Positions 40,673 to 50,474 of a stretch of DNA of 64,000 nt are shown here, piece after piece. How positions within the stretch are numbered: the stretch's first letter is position 1; every line of letters begins with the position of its first letter. The notes below the pieces were generated by a model. That model did no database searches, was not told the DNA's origin, and saw only the letters and a program-made list of their open reading frames with translations. The stretch is from NCBI RefSeq assembly GCF_947251645.1, contig NZ_OX366364.1, forward strand, positions 868,001 to 932,000, in the 5' to 3' direction. The translations under genes and the position numbers were made by a program. The stretch comes from Wolbachia endosymbiont (group A) of Bibio marci (GTDB lineage Bacteria > Pseudomonadota > Alphaproteobacteria > Rickettsiales > Anaplasmataceae).

Positions 40673-43600
40673 TTAAGCCACTTTCGTCAGTTTTTTTGTC
40701 ATAATGCGGTCAAACACTCCCAATAACCTCTTTAATAGGTTTGGAGTTAGCGAAGAGATAAGATCAACAGATACGTTATTGTTTTTGTCATCACCACTCG
40801 CTTTATAGTCTATTGAAATGATTCCCCTACTTTTCCCGCCAGTAAGAAGTTTCCCAATTATAGGAATTTTTAACAAAGATTTATTAATTGAATATGCTGG
40901 TATTACCTGTCCTTCAACTTGGAATTTATAATTTCTAATGTCGAGCTTACCGCTAGTGCTAATGCCTAATTCCGCCCCTTCAAGCCAAGATTCTTCAATT
41001 TCGACAGAGCCATCTTTGTATGAGAAAGGTACATTACATTTATAAAAGTATACACCTTCATCCTTTATAGCATTCACAATACCAGGAAGCGAAGACATCG
41101 ATAATAAAGTAGTGAGTAGTGGAGCATCTTTGATATAAAAATTACTAATAGATAACATGCCATAATGTTCTTCATTTTCTCTCTGAGGAGATAGATAAAG
41201 AGAAAACTTACCATTTTTGACTGATTTACTAATGCCTAAGGAACGCGAAAGTATACCTGCATTATCTGCATATATTTCGAGCCCTATTCCACTGTATTCC
41301 GCTAGTATGTTGCTGCTATCTTCTAGAAACTGTCCTGTAAATTGACTTCCACCGCAATCTCCTTTAGTGCAGGTTACATTCAGCTTAGCATCTTTTATAA
41401 CAATGCCTTCTTTCATAATTACATTGTCAACATTCATACTAATTTCTATATCTTTGTTTAATCCATTACTGTTTTTGCCAAGCAAGCCTAAAATATCACT
41501 CAAATTAATTTTCTCACCATAAATAGTTATGGCATTTTTTTCCTTACCTGATTCAATTTCTATACTAAAATCATTATCAGGCAATTTAAAGCTACTAGAA
41601 TTTAAATATAAATTTCCATTTCCTACTCTTCCGCTGAATTTTACATCTAAATCACTTCCTACAATGTCTAATTTATCTACTAACAATTCATCGGCACCTT
41701 TTAACTTTACAGAGAACAAAACTTTATTGTGATCTTCAAAACGATTTTTCCACCCAAAATAACTTGAACGTGATTCAAGCTCTGATAAATCCATATTACC
41801 ATTAACATGCCCCGTCTTATCTTGATTTATCACCGATTCTATATTTGTATTGACATAGCCACCTATATTTTTATCAAAATTAAGTATTTGAGCGGGTAAA
41901 TCTCCGGTCAAATTCCAGGCAAAACTTTCATTCCTATTGCTACTTTTCAGGTCAAATAATAGCTGTGTGTTATTCACCATACCACTACCATTTAAATCTA
42001 TAAAGTCACTGCCAAAACTAAGCTTAATGTCATATTTACCAAGACTTGCATTATAGACGGCCAAATTGTCAATTTCAGAATGAAAATTTGCTGAGAAGTC
42101 TACTTTTTTGTCATCAGCATTTAGATTAAAAATGCGAAAATTAAATACAGATTTTGCCATTCCACTTACTTTATCCCTTTCAACCTTCACCACATCATCC
42201 AGCTTAAATTTTATAGGCTCATATAAACCATAAGCATCACTTACAGCTTGGCCATTAATGGTTAGAACTGAATTTTCCTTATTGAGAGATTTCATTTCAA
42301 TATCACCGCCATTAATAGTGAAATTCTGAAACTTAGCGCTATTTGCAGTAATTTTGAGATTGTTATTCTTGAAGGTTAAGTCACCGTTTAATTCCCTTGC
42401 TTGCTCAAAATCTTCATCAAATTTTACGCTACCGTTTTCTATATCAGCAACAATTACAATGTCTGACAGATCGTCATCAACCAAATTTTTAATTTTGCCA
42501 TTGAAACTTACAATGGTATTTAAAACATCCCCATCAATATTATCACAATACCAGCTTTTAAATTTACTATTTACTACACTATCTGGTACATAAGTACATA
42601 AATCCTTTGCAGCAAACTTACTAATATTAATTCTAAGCAAAGCATGGCTTGTACTAAAGTTCATTTTGCCTATTAAAGAAAGATACATACCATTTAACTT
42701 AAAATGGAAGTTTTTTACACTAATAATTCCATCACTATATGTTAAATTTATATTTACATTAGTTAAGGCCAAATTTTTGTCCAAATAATTTTCTGTATTC
42801 AATACGTATATATTTCCATCTACGATTTCATCCTTTTTATTAATTTTCACTGAGAAGCTTCCTTTGAATCCTATATTTTTGTCCAAATTGTAGCTTTTAA
42901 CTAATGTAGAAAACTCGCTCAATAGTCCCAATTTTAGGTCATAAAATGTCCCGTACACATTTAGCAAATTGTTGCGATTTTTTATCGTAATTGATAAATC
43001 ATCCAAAAATCCCTTTCCATCTTTTGTATTCACATGAATATCTAAAACATTAAAATCTTCCCCCTTCCCTATATATAATTTATCAATAAAAAATTCATCT
43101 TCTGTGCTTTTATCAATAGCAATGTTAGTAAATTCAATTTTTGAATCCGCATTTAAGTCAAAAAAAAATTCCCTTATTGTTTTTAATAGATTTTTTGCAC
43201 TACTTTCTGTCATCTTGAAATTCTTCCCTGTCATCCCAGTTGTCATCCAAGTAGCTTGACCACTTGTTTCTTTTTTTCTAGATTCCAGCGTCACGCGCTG
43301 GAATGACACCGAAGGAAGGCGGTTATTACTTAAATAATGATTATCCAAAAGGTCTAATGAGTTTTGCGGATTAACATTAGTTTCTTCTCTCTTGATATAT
43401 ACATGCACATTATCAGCTGAAATCTGAGAGAGATTTGTGCTAGCTTTAAATAAGGAACTTAACTTAAAATGTACAAAAAGCTCAGGAACTTTTATAGTAA
43501 AATTAGGGTTTGCTATTGCCAAATCCGTAATGACTAAATACGGATCTTTGCCATCTTTCTGCCAAACAACTGAGGTATTCTCCATATTAACGCTTGAGCC

Positions 43601-43738
43601 AACAAATATTTTTGATATTTTATGTTTAACATAAAAATCAATATAATTAATATTGATTTCTAAAGGCTTAAAAAAAATAAAGAAGCACAATATGAATAAT
43701 AAAGCTACGGAAAATAATATAGTAATTTTTTTAAGCAT
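40673..43738 (-). CDS. AsmA-like/DUF3971 (YhdP-type) envelope protein
   Basis: The 1,021-residue protein has an N-terminal membrane anchor (residues 4-24) followed by a long beta-rich periplasmic region with many repeated beta strands, and a C-terminal AsmA-like domain (GVYFYKCNVPFSYKDGSVEI, then LEGAELGISTSGKLDIRNY). Such proteins bridge the two membranes and are linked to phospholipid transport. Residues about 142-170 (VSFQRVTLESRKKETSGQATW) translate a palindromic element inserted in frame. Its start overlaps rnhA by 8 bp. Confidence 0.85.
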   Translation of the reverse strand: MLKKITILFSVALLFILCFFIFFKPLEININYIDFYVKHKISKIFVGSSVNMENTSVVWQKDGKDPYLVITDLAIANPNFTIKVPELFVHFKLSSLFKASTNLSQISADNVHVYIKREETNVNPQNSLDLLDNHYLSNNRLPSVSFQRVTLESRKKETSGQATWMTTGMTGKNFKMTESSAKNLLKTIREFFFDLNADSKIEFTNIAIDKSTEDEFFIDKLYIGKGEDFNVLDIHVNTKDGKGFLDDLSITIKNRNNLLNVYGTFYDLKLGLLSEFSTLVKSYNLDKNIGFKGSFSVKINKKDEIVDGNIYVLNTENYLDKNLALTNVNINLTYSDGIISVKNFHFKLNGMYLSLIGKMNFSTSHALLRINISKFAAKDLCTYVPDSVVNSKFKSWYCDNIDGDVLNTIVSFNGKIKNLVDDDLSDIVIVADIENGSVKFDEDFEQARELNGDLTFKNNNLKITANSAKFQNFTINGGDIEMKSLNKENSVLTINGQAVSDAYGLYEPIKFKLDDVVKVERDKVSGMAKSVFNFRIFNLNADDKKVDFSANFHSEIDNLAVYNASLGKYDIKLSFGSDFIDLNGSGMVNNTQLLFDLKSSNRNESFAWNLTGDLPAQILNFDKNIGGYVNTNIESVINQDKTGHVNGNMDLSELESRSSYFGWKNRFEDHNKVLFSVKLKGADELLVDKLDIVGSDLDVKFSGRVGNGNLYLNSSSFKLPDNDFSIEIESGKEKNAITIYGEKINLSDILGLLGKNSNGLNKDIEISMNVDNVIMKEGIVIKDAKLNVTCTKGDCGGSQFTGQFLEDSSNILAEYSGIGLEIYADNAGILSRSLGISKSVKNGKFSLYLSPQRENEEHYGMLSISNFYIKDAPLLTTLLSMSSLPGIVNAIKDEGVYFYKCNVPFSYKDGSVEIEESWLEGAELGISTSGKLDIRNYKFQVEGQVIPAYSINKSLLKIPIIGKLLTGGKSRGIISIDYKASGDDKNNNVSVDLISSLTPNLLKRLLGVFDRIMTKKLTKVA
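43230..43310. repeat. In-frame palindromic element inside the AsmA-like gene
   Basis: A perfect 9 bp stem, ATTCCAGCG (43282-43290) and CGCTGGAAT (43296-43304), with loop TCACG, sits beside GTCATCCAAGTAGCTTGACC. It matches the intergenic elements at 25,934 and 31,154 and adds roughly 27 residues without breaking the frame. Confidence 0.8.
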
Positions 43739-44168
43739 CGATTATTGCTTTTCTTGCTAAACTATCAGCCTCCTCATTATACTTATCGCCACTGTGTGCT
43801 TTAACCCACTTCCAATCAATTTCGTGTTGTGAAGCAACGTTGTCTAGCTCTTTCCACAATTCCATATTTTTTACTGATTTTTTATTACTTGTTTTCCAGC
43901 CATTCATTTTCCACTTATTTATCCATTCTGTTATGCCATACTTAACATAAAGACTATCCGTATATAAATTAATATTACAAGAAAATTTCAATACTTTCAG
44001 CCCATTGATCACCGCTGTTAACTCCATTTTATTGTTTGTGGTATTTTCTTCTCTACCATAAATGTCTTTTCTATAATCTTGAAATAATATGATAGCTGCC
44101 CATCCTCCCGCTCCAGGATTACCAGAACACGCCCCATCCGTGTGTATTATCACTTCTTTTTTACTCAT
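43731..44168 (-). CDS. rnhA: Ribonuclease HI
   Basis: RNase HI cuts the RNA strand of RNA-DNA hybrids. The catalytic residues are visible: Asp in IHTDGACSGNPGAGGW, Glu in NNKMELTAVINGL, Asp in NLYTDSLYVKYGI, and the C-terminal Asp near KYNEEADSLARKA. The 145 residues match the family. It overlaps the AsmA-like gene by 8 bp, so the two are coupled. Confidence 0.96.
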   Translation of the reverse strand: MSKKEVIIHTDGACSGNPGAGGWAAIILFQDYRKDIYGREENTTNNKMELTAVINGLKVLKFSCNINLYTDSLYVKYGITEWINKWKMNGWKTSNKKSVKNMELWKELDNVASQHEIDWKWVKAHSGDKYNEEADSLARKAIIDA

Positions 44169-44234
44169 CTTTAACTGTAATGAATTAATAAAGTATATAG
44201 TTGCTTTTATGAAAGCACAATTTCTAAAGGTAGT

Positions 44235-44342
44235 TTAAGCTGCACCTTTAAATTTTATTATAGAAACAAAAAAAAGTGTGACAACGAGCATTACCAAAAG
44301 GAAAAGTAAAAAATAGTTTTTATGCTTCTGCCGTTCTTTCAT
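44235..44342 (-). CDS. coxF: CoxF-like small membrane protein of the cytochrome oxidase operon
   Basis: A 35-residue frame, MKERQKHKNYFLLFLLVMLV followed by VTLFFVSIIKFKGAA, starts 2 bases after the ctaB stop. A basic N-terminus, one membrane helix and a terminal (I)K(F/L) turn match the small CoxF proteins that follow ctaB in alphaproteobacterial cox operons. Its position, orientation and pattern support a real gene. Function is unclear; a role in oxidase assembly is assumed from context. Confidence 0.7.
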   Translation of the reverse strand: MKERQKHKNYFLLFLLVMLVVTLFFVSIIKFKGAA

Positions 44343-44344
44343 AA

Positions 44345-45232
44345 CTAAAATAAATCAATAGAACAAAAAATAATACTGGCGAATAGGGAAAATAGATAAG
44401 AAATTGAATAAGAAAACATTTTTTTCTGTGAGCTGTGATTCTTGAACTTCATAACAGATACAGCGTACCAAATAAAAACGCAACCTTCAAAGGTTGCCAT
44501 GCTTAGATAAAGTAAAGCCTTTTTCAAAAATAGAGCCGGAAGCAAGCTAGTTAGCACCAGCAAAACACTATAAATTAATATATATTTTCTTGTTTTTTCC
44601 GGACCATAAACAATATTGAACATTGGAATTGATGCCTTTGCATAGTCTTCAGACTTATTTAAAGATAGGGCCCAAAAGTGTGGTGGAGTCCACATAAAAA
44701 TTACTAAAAATAAAATGAAACTTTCCCAACTGACAGAATTAGTCACAGCTGCCCAGCCAATCATTGGAGGAAAAGCACCTGCTGCACCACCGATAACGAT
44801 ATTCTGCGGAGTGCGCCTTTTTAGCCAAATTGTATATATGAAAACGTAAAATAATATGCTAACTGCAAGCAAAGCAGCAGAAATATAGTTTACTGCTATT
44901 GCCATGATAAATACTGATAATATTCCAAGAGTTATACCAAATTCAAGCGCGCTTTCTGCAGAAATTCTACCTGAGGGTATAGGGCGGTTTTTTGTCCTTT
45001 CCATGAGCAGATCTATGTCTCTGTCATACCACATATTTATAGCACCTGCAGATCCTGAGCCAAGAGCAACACATATAAGAGATATTAGTGCTAGAAAAGG
45101 GTGCATACTACCTGGTGCAGTAACCATACCAGCAACTGCAGTAAATACCACAAGATACATTATCCTTGGCTTCAGCAAACGCCAAAAATCCAGTATTGTT
45201 GATTCAACATTTAGCAAAATACTTGTGTACAT
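44345..45232 (-). CDS. ctaB: Protoheme IX farnesyltransferase (heme O synthase)
   Basis: CtaB adds a farnesyl group to heme B, giving heme O for cytochrome oxidase. The prenyltransferase motif [19 protein letters not shown] and the second Asp region in [16 protein letters not shown] and [12 protein letters not shown] are present, with about eight membrane segments in 295 residues. coxA ends 1 bp upstream of its start. A CoxF-like gene follows. Confidence 0.96.
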   Translation of the reverse strand: MYTSILLNVESTILDFWRLLKPRIMYLVVFTAVAGMVTAPGSMHPFLALISLICVALGSGSAGAINMWYDRDIDLLMERTKNRPIPSGRISAESALEFGITLGILSVFIMAIAVNYISAALLAVSILFYVFIYTIWLKRRTPQNIVIGGAAGAFPPMIGWAAVTNSVSWESFILFLVIFMWTPPHFWALSLNKSEDYAKASIPMFNIVYGPEKTRKYILIYSVLLVLTSLLPALFLKKALLYLSMATFEGCVFIWYAVSVMKFKNHSSQKKMFSYSISYLFSLFASIIFCSIDLF

Positions 45233-45233
45233 T

Positions 45234-46784
45234 CTATTTTACCACTGGTGGTTTTTCGAAAGTATGAAAAGGCGGTGGTGAAGATACCGTCCATTCCAAG
45301 GTGTCACCTTCCCAAGGATTATCTCCAGCTTTCTTGCCCCATTTAAAGAGATGTATAACTATAAACACAAAAAACATAACTGAAACAAAGGACATATATG
45401 AGCCAATTGAGGATATATAATTCCAAGGGATAAACGCATCAGGATAATCAGGTATACGCCTTGGCATACCAGCTAATCCTAAGAAATGTTGAGGTAAAAA
45501 AGTGATATTGGTGCTAATAAAAGTAAGCCAAAAGTGGATTTGACCTAAGCGCTCATTATATTGCCTACCCGACATTTTACCAATCCAATAATAAAAGCCA
45601 GCAAAAGTTCCAAACAATGCAGCAAGTGACATGACATAATGGAAGTGAGCAACAACATAATAGGTGTCGTGCAGGAGCTTATCTATTCCACCATGAGAGA
45701 GAATTATTCCCGTTATGCCACCGCCAACAAACATAAAAATAAAACCTAGTGCAAATAGCATAGGGGTTTTAAACTCAATCGCTCCGCCCCACATAGTTGC
45801 AATCCAGCTAAAGACTTTTACACCAGTTATAACACCGATAAAAATTGTGGTAGTACTAAAAAATGCAGCAGCGTCAGCACTAAGCCCAACAGTGAACATA
45901 TGATGAGCCCAAACCATAAAGCCAAATACTGCTATACCTATCATTGCATAAACCATCCCTATGTAACCAAATACAGGTCTGTGAGAAAAAGTTGATACAA
46001 CCTGACTTATGATGCCAAATGCAGGAAAAATAATTACGTAAACCTCTGGATGACCAAAAAACCAAAATAGATGTTGAAATAACACAGGATCGCCACCACC
46101 GGCAGGATCAAAAAAGGAAGTACCAACATTGCGATCAGTAAGAAGCATAGTTATAGCACCGGCAAGCACTGGTAAGGCAACAATCAACATAAATGCTGTT
46201 AACAAGACAGACCAAACAAACAGTGGCATCTTAGTTAATGACATTCCTTTTGCGCGCATGTTAAATATAGTAACTATAAAGTTGATCGCCCCAACAATTG
46301 ACGACATACCAGCAACATGAAGTGCAAGTATAGCAAGGTCAACTCCTGCACTCGGGTGGGACATAATTTGTGATAAAGGCGGATATAAAGTCCAACCCGT
46401 ACCTGCACCTTCGCCAGCAAATGCTGAGAGAATGAGCAAAACAAAAGATGACACTAATAACCAGAAACTCAAATTATTCATACGAGGAAATGCCATGTCG
46501 GGTGCACCGATCATAAGGGGTACAAACCAATTACCAAATCCTCCCATTAAGGCTGGCATTATCATAAAAAATACCATTATTAATGCATGGCCTGTAATCA
46601 TTACGTTATATAATTGATAGTTATTATTAAGTATATTGACGTGCATTAACTGAGTACGAATGATCACTGATAATAATCCACCAATAATTCCAGCTAATAT
46701 GGAAAAAATAATGTACAGTGTCCCTATCTCTTTATGATTAGTGGAAAACAACCAACGCTTTATGCCCTTTGGTACATCACTCAT
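45234..46784 (-). CDS. coxA: Cytochrome c oxidase subunit I
   Basis: CoxA holds heme a, heme a3 and CuB and reduces oxygen to water while pumping protons. Twelve membrane segments fit the 516 residues. The CuB and heme ligands lie in [19 protein letters not shown] and in [17 protein letters not shown]. The family start [15 protein letters not shown] is intact. Order coxB-coxA-ctaB-coxF on one strand with very short gaps indicates one operon. Confidence 0.98.
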   Translation of the reverse strand: MSDVPKGIKRWLFSTNHKEIGTLYIIFSILAGIIGGLLSVIIRTQLMHVNILNNNYQLYNVMITGHALIMVFFMIMPALMGGFGNWFVPLMIGAPDMAFPRMNNLSFWLLVSSFVLLILSAFAGEGAGTGWTLYPPLSQIMSHPSAGVDLAILALHVAGMSSIVGAINFIVTIFNMRAKGMSLTKMPLFVWSVLLTAFMLIVALPVLAGAITMLLTDRNVGTSFFDPAGGGDPVLFQHLFWFFGHPEVYVIIFPAFGIISQVVSTFSHRPVFGYIGMVYAMIGIAVFGFMVWAHHMFTVGLSADAAAFFSTTTIFIGVITGVKVFSWIATMWGGAIEFKTPMLFALGFIFMFVGGGITGIILSHGGIDKLLHDTYYVVAHFHYVMSLAALFGTFAGFYYWIGKMSGRQYNERLGQIHFWLTFISTNITFLPQHFLGLAGMPRRIPDYPDAFIPWNYISSIGSYMSFVSVMFFVFIVIHLFKWGKKAGDNPWEGDTLEWTVSSPPPFHTFEKPPVVK

Positions 46785-46799
46785 ATCTATACTCCAAAT

Positions 46800-47564
46800 T
46801 TAACTCACTAATTTTCTATTTTCGATCCACTTATTAAAATCTTCTTTGCTTACTGCTTCAACAACAATTGGCATAAATCCATGGCCTGGACCACACAATT
46901 CGTAGCACTGCCCATAATAAACACCTGGCTTTTTGACATTAAACCACGCCTCATTCAGCCTACCTGGTATCGCATCAATTTTTACACCGAAAGCTGGTAC
47001 TCCCCAGCTGTGTATCACATCTCCTGCTGTAACTTGTAAACGAACGTTAGCATTAACGGGTAAAACGATGTTGTTATCAACAGAGAATAGCTTTAAATCT
47101 CCTTCGATAAAGTCTTTTTCTCCCTTAATATAACTATCAAACGACACGCCTTGATATTCTGGATATTGGTAGCTCCAATACCATTGATGGCCAATAACTT
47201 TTAGTGTTATGTCAGCCTTCGGTATTTCTTCCTGTAGCTTCAGTAATTTAGCGTTTTCAAAGGCTAATATTCCAACAATGATAGTTGGTATAACAAACCA
47301 AATAATTTCTAAAGGAACACTATGGGTAGTTTTACTTATGTTTGTTACTTTGCTTTTACGAAAGCGAAACGCTATATAAGCAAGCAGCGCCCACACAAAA
47401 AGCATTATTGCAACCATCACAACCATCACAAACGAATGTGACCTAACTACAGCCTCCATTACTTCAGTTGCAGGAGCAGGAAATCCAAATTGCCAGGAAG
47501 TAGGAGCAGAGGCAACAGATATATTTGAGTAAAATATTATCAATAGTGCAAGTAACTTCACCAT
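46800..47564 (-). CDS. coxB: Cytochrome c oxidase subunit II
   Basis: CoxB accepts electrons from cytochrome c at its CuA centre. A signal-like N-terminus is followed by two membrane helices and the periplasmic cupredoxin domain; the CuA motif GQCYELCGPGHGFMP and the upstream IGHQWYWSYQYPE are intact. The 254 residues are normal. It is the first gene of the cox operon; a perfect 25 bp inverted repeat lies about 220-300 bp upstream. Confidence 0.98.
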   Translation of the reverse strand: MVKLLALLIIFYSNISVASAPTSWQFGFPAPATEVMEAVVRSHSFVMVVMVAIMLFVWALLAYIAFRFRKSKVTNISKTTHSVPLEIIWFVIPTIIVGILAFENAKLLKLQEEIPKADITLKVIGHQWYWSYQYPEYQGVSFDSYIKGEKDFIEGDLKLFSVDNNIVLPVNANVRLQVTAGDVIHSWGVPAFGVKIDAIPGRLNEAWFNVKKPGVYYGQCYELCGPGHGFMPIVVEAVSKEDFNKWIENRKLVS

Positions 47565-47786
47565 ATCTTTTGTTTGTTTGCTATAAAACTAAATGATATA
47601 CTGTATAATAGTATATATAAACTTACTATGCAAATAGAGATTAGTGATGGTTAATAATTTTTTAGCATTCAACAAGTATAATAGTACAATACTAATTTGA
47701 GGAAAAAAGCATTTACATAAATCTATTGTAAGTAAAAATATTATAATATTTTAAATTAAGTATTTACTTTAAGTAAATTCTATAAT

Positions 47787-47862
47787 AAGTTTAATAGTGT
47801 CTGTTACTGCTAATAACCCTCTAGCCTCACACCTAAAAGCAGTAACAGACACTATTAAACTT
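47787..47862. repeat. Perfect 25 bp inverted repeat upstream of coxB
   Basis: The arms at 47787-47811 and 47838-47862 are exact complements (outer part AAGTTTAATAGTGTCTG), with a 26-base loop containing CCCTCTAGCCTCACACC. No T run follows on either strand. It could be a miniature mobile element or a large hairpin in the coxB leader. The surrounding 47,565-48,396 spacer shows no gene. Confidence 0.7.
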
Positions 47863-48396
47863 TATGACAAGTTTATAATCTGTAAGATCAAAATCTTACA
47901 AGTGTCTTTATCTCATTATACATTGCAGTTTGTTAATTAATTTTTAATGCCTATGGTAGCATTTACTGGACCAAAGGTTTATGCATTATAGAAAATAATT
48001 ATAAAAAAACACACTATTTGTATACCATACAAACTTTTTTCATTCTGCATAGCTGAGTTACTAGATTTTGTAAACGAAATCTTTAGAGAAGCCAAATGGG
48101 CAAAATTTCATGAAGGTCTTTCGCCAAAACAAGGCAAAATACGCTAAAATTCCTGATTTGACAAAAAAATATTCAATTATGGACGTTTTATAAATATGTT
48201 CATCTTCTCTCCTATTACATTTTTGCCCACAGAACCTAGAAAATTTTGGAATTCATATGCATAATTAGACAAGTAGTTTTTAACACATAACTCAAAAGAC
48301 AGCGTGGTGTATGTTGCAAAGAGTTAGGGAATCATGGACAATTGAAAATGTTATGTTTCTAGGAGAAATAGGAATCGACAATGATTATGGAGGTTA

Positions 48397-48594
48397 TTAG
48401 GTTTAGGAAATTGTACTTATGAAAGTGTTAGGCATTCTGCCGGTAAATATGTTAAACAACAAGCAAGCACTGATGGAGTTGAAAGTTTTTGGGTTGTTCT
48501 AAAGCATGGTACATTTCATCACTTCAGTGTTAAATATTTAAATCGCTATGTAGATGAATTTTCAACCGGCATAATACGTTTACATGGACTTTAA
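48397..48594 (+). pseudogene. Remnant of an ISXO2-like (IS1595-type) transposase
   Basis: A 65-residue open stretch ending at TAA 48592 contains the hallmark C-terminus of ISXO2-like transposases: VRHSAGKYVKQQASTDGVES then FWVVLKHG and KYLNRYVDEFSTG. Upstream, IGIDNDYGGY at about 48,371-48,396 may be a remnant of the catalytic IDETYxGG motif in a different context. There is no N-terminus, so it is a dead fragment. It abuts the restriction-modification genes. Confidence 0.7.
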
Positions 48595-48656
48595 TGAATG
48601 TTTTAACACATATGGTCCGAAGTTCGGAAAAGGACCACATATTTTGAGCCAACTAT

Positions 48657-49529
48657 ATGAATGAAAAGAAAGTTAAAATAAATGCTTCTTTTAACGAATT
48701 AATACTTGCTAGTGTAGGGAAAAAACCAAACAAAGAAAAAGAAACAAATAAAGTTGTTTTGCCTGTAAAGTCTCCTCTTCGTTATCCTGGCGGTAAGAGT
48801 CGTGCTGTTTCCCAAATCATTAATGAATATATTCCAAAAGGGTTACCTACGCTTTGCTCTCCTTTTATAGGCGGAGGATCAATAGAGTTAGCGTTAGCCA
48901 GCAGAGGAACAAAAGTTTATGGTTATGACGCCTTTGAACCATTAGTAAGATTTTGGCAGGTGCTTTTAAAAGATGCTTCTTACCTTGCAGAGGTGGTGCG
49001 GAAGTATCAAAATATGACATCTATCATGTTTTATAACTTACAAAAAACATTTTTCACCTTGAAAGATAGAGTTGAAATTGCTGCAGCATTTTTTGCATTA
49101 AATCGCTCATCTTTCAGCGGTACAACATTGTCGGGCGGTATGTCTCCAGGACACCCACGTTTTACACCAAGTTCAATAGAAAGATTGGCAAAGTTCTCAA
49201 TTAAAAATCTTACTGTGAATTCAGCTGACTTTAAAAAAAGTATTCCTAAACACGCAAATGATTTCTTATATTGTGATCCTCCCTATCTAATTGATCAAAA
49301 ACTATATGGAAAAAGAGGTGATCAACACACAGATTTTGATCATAAAGGACTTGCCAAACTTTTAGCGACTCGTGATGGATGGATTTTGTCGTACAATGAT
49401 TGCGAAGAAATACGGGATATGTATACAGGGTATCGTATTATTACACCCAAGTGGACTTATGGGATGGGTAACTCTAAAAAATCAAATGAGGTTTTAATCT
49501 TGAGTAAAGACTATAGGAAGATAGCATGA
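48657..49529 (+). CDS. DNA adenine N6-methyltransferase (D12 class)
   Basis: This enzyme transfers a methyl group to adenine in DNA. The 290 residues contain the D12 set: SPLRYPGGKSRAV (residues 39-51), PFIGGGSIELALASRG (SAM binding), and the catalytic DPPY at 207-210 (YCDPPYLID). The N-terminal ~35 residues are lysine-rich and non-core. Its stop overlaps the start of the endonuclease in an ATGA arrangement, so the pair forms a restriction-modification unit. With the endonuclease broken, it may now act as a solitary methylase. The recognition site is unknown. Confidence 0.9.
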   Translation: MNEKKVKINASFNELILASVGKKPNKEKETNKVVLPVKSPLRYPGGKSRAVSQIINEYIPKGLPTLCSPFIGGGSIELALASRGTKVYGYDAFEPLVRFWQVLLKDASYLAEVVRKYQNMTSIMFYNLQKTFFTLKDRVEIAAAFFALNRSSFSGTTLSGGMSPGHPRFTPSSIERLAKFSIKNLTVNSADFKKSIPKHANDFLYCDPPYLIDQKLYGKRGDQHTDFDHKGLAKLLATRDGWILSYNDCEEIRDMYTGYRIITPKWTYGMGNSKKSNEVLILSKDYRKIA

Positions 49530-50422
49530 AGCAAAACATAAACGGAAAGGCGTTTGAGTATACATTAGCTATAGCATTTTATCAAATAACAAAAGCAAAG
49601 ATTCAAGAAAATTCTTCTTTTGAGGTAGCTAAAAATTGCTATAGAAGTTTAGAAGATTTACATAAATATATATTAGAAAAAGCATCTAGTGAGGCAGCAA
49701 TGTTTTTGCAAGCGCATGATGCTAGAGTAACAAATGCACGTTCTATTTTGCTTCAAGATGGCGGTGTTGGAATACAGGGTGATGTTCGAGATATTGTGAT
49801 TGAAGTCCCTAAAGGTCAAATTGGAATTTCAGCTAAATACAATCATGCTGCAATAAAACATTCTCGACTTTCAGATAAAATTGATTTTGGTAAAGAATGG
49901 ACAGATCATCCATGTAGCGAAAAATATTTTAAGACTATTCAGCCTGTATTTATGCAATTAAGAGAAATGCGTGCTCAGAATATGCTATTTAGAGATATTT
50001 AAGGAAAAGAAACAAGAATTTATTTGCCAGTTTTAACAGCGTTTGAGGATGAGCTTAAACGGCTATGTGAAAGTTTTAGAGGTGTATTTGTTGAAAAATT
50101 TTTCAGATATTTACTTGGGCGTCATGATTTTTATAAGATTATGTTAAAAACAGCGTGTAAAAGAAAAACAGTCTCTTTGCAGTCCGTCAATATTGGCGGC
50201 ACATTAGAATACGGTTCAAAATGGAAAATACCTGAAAGAATACGAGTAATAGAAAGAAAGTCTGGCTCGTTAAGTACAATAGAAGTAATGTTTGAGGGTG
50301 GATGGACTATTTCTTTTAGGCTTCATAATGCAAGTAGCAAAACAGAGCCTTCTTTAAAATTCGATATTCAATTTATAGGGATTGCAAGTAGTGTAGGGCT
50401 ACATGTTATTGATATTGTCTAA
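49526..50422 (+). pseudogene. HaeIII-family restriction endonuclease, in-frame stop
   Basis: Read through, the frame gives 297 residues plus one internal stop, close to HaeIII-family length. Family signatures are GKAFEYTLAIAFYQ, the nuclease-like GDVRDIVIEV..IGISAKYNHAAIKHS, and the C-terminal GGWTISFRLHNASSKTEPSL. The stop TAA at 50000-50002 follows MLFRDI and is followed in the same frame by GKETRIYLPVLTAFEDEL, so a single nonsense change explains the break. The N-terminal 158 residues keep the presumed catalytic region but lack the C-terminal third. Pairing with an adenine methylase is unlike the cytosine methylase of the classic HaeIII system. Confidence 0.8.
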
Positions 50423-50474
50423 CTATATACCTAAATTTTATTACGGCACTTTCACTACTACTTTAACGAGTGAG

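Noticed and set aside
44225..44251. Terminator at the end of the CoxF-like gene (TAAAGGT..ACCTTTA)
   Set aside because: The stem is weak and no T run follows on the coding strand.
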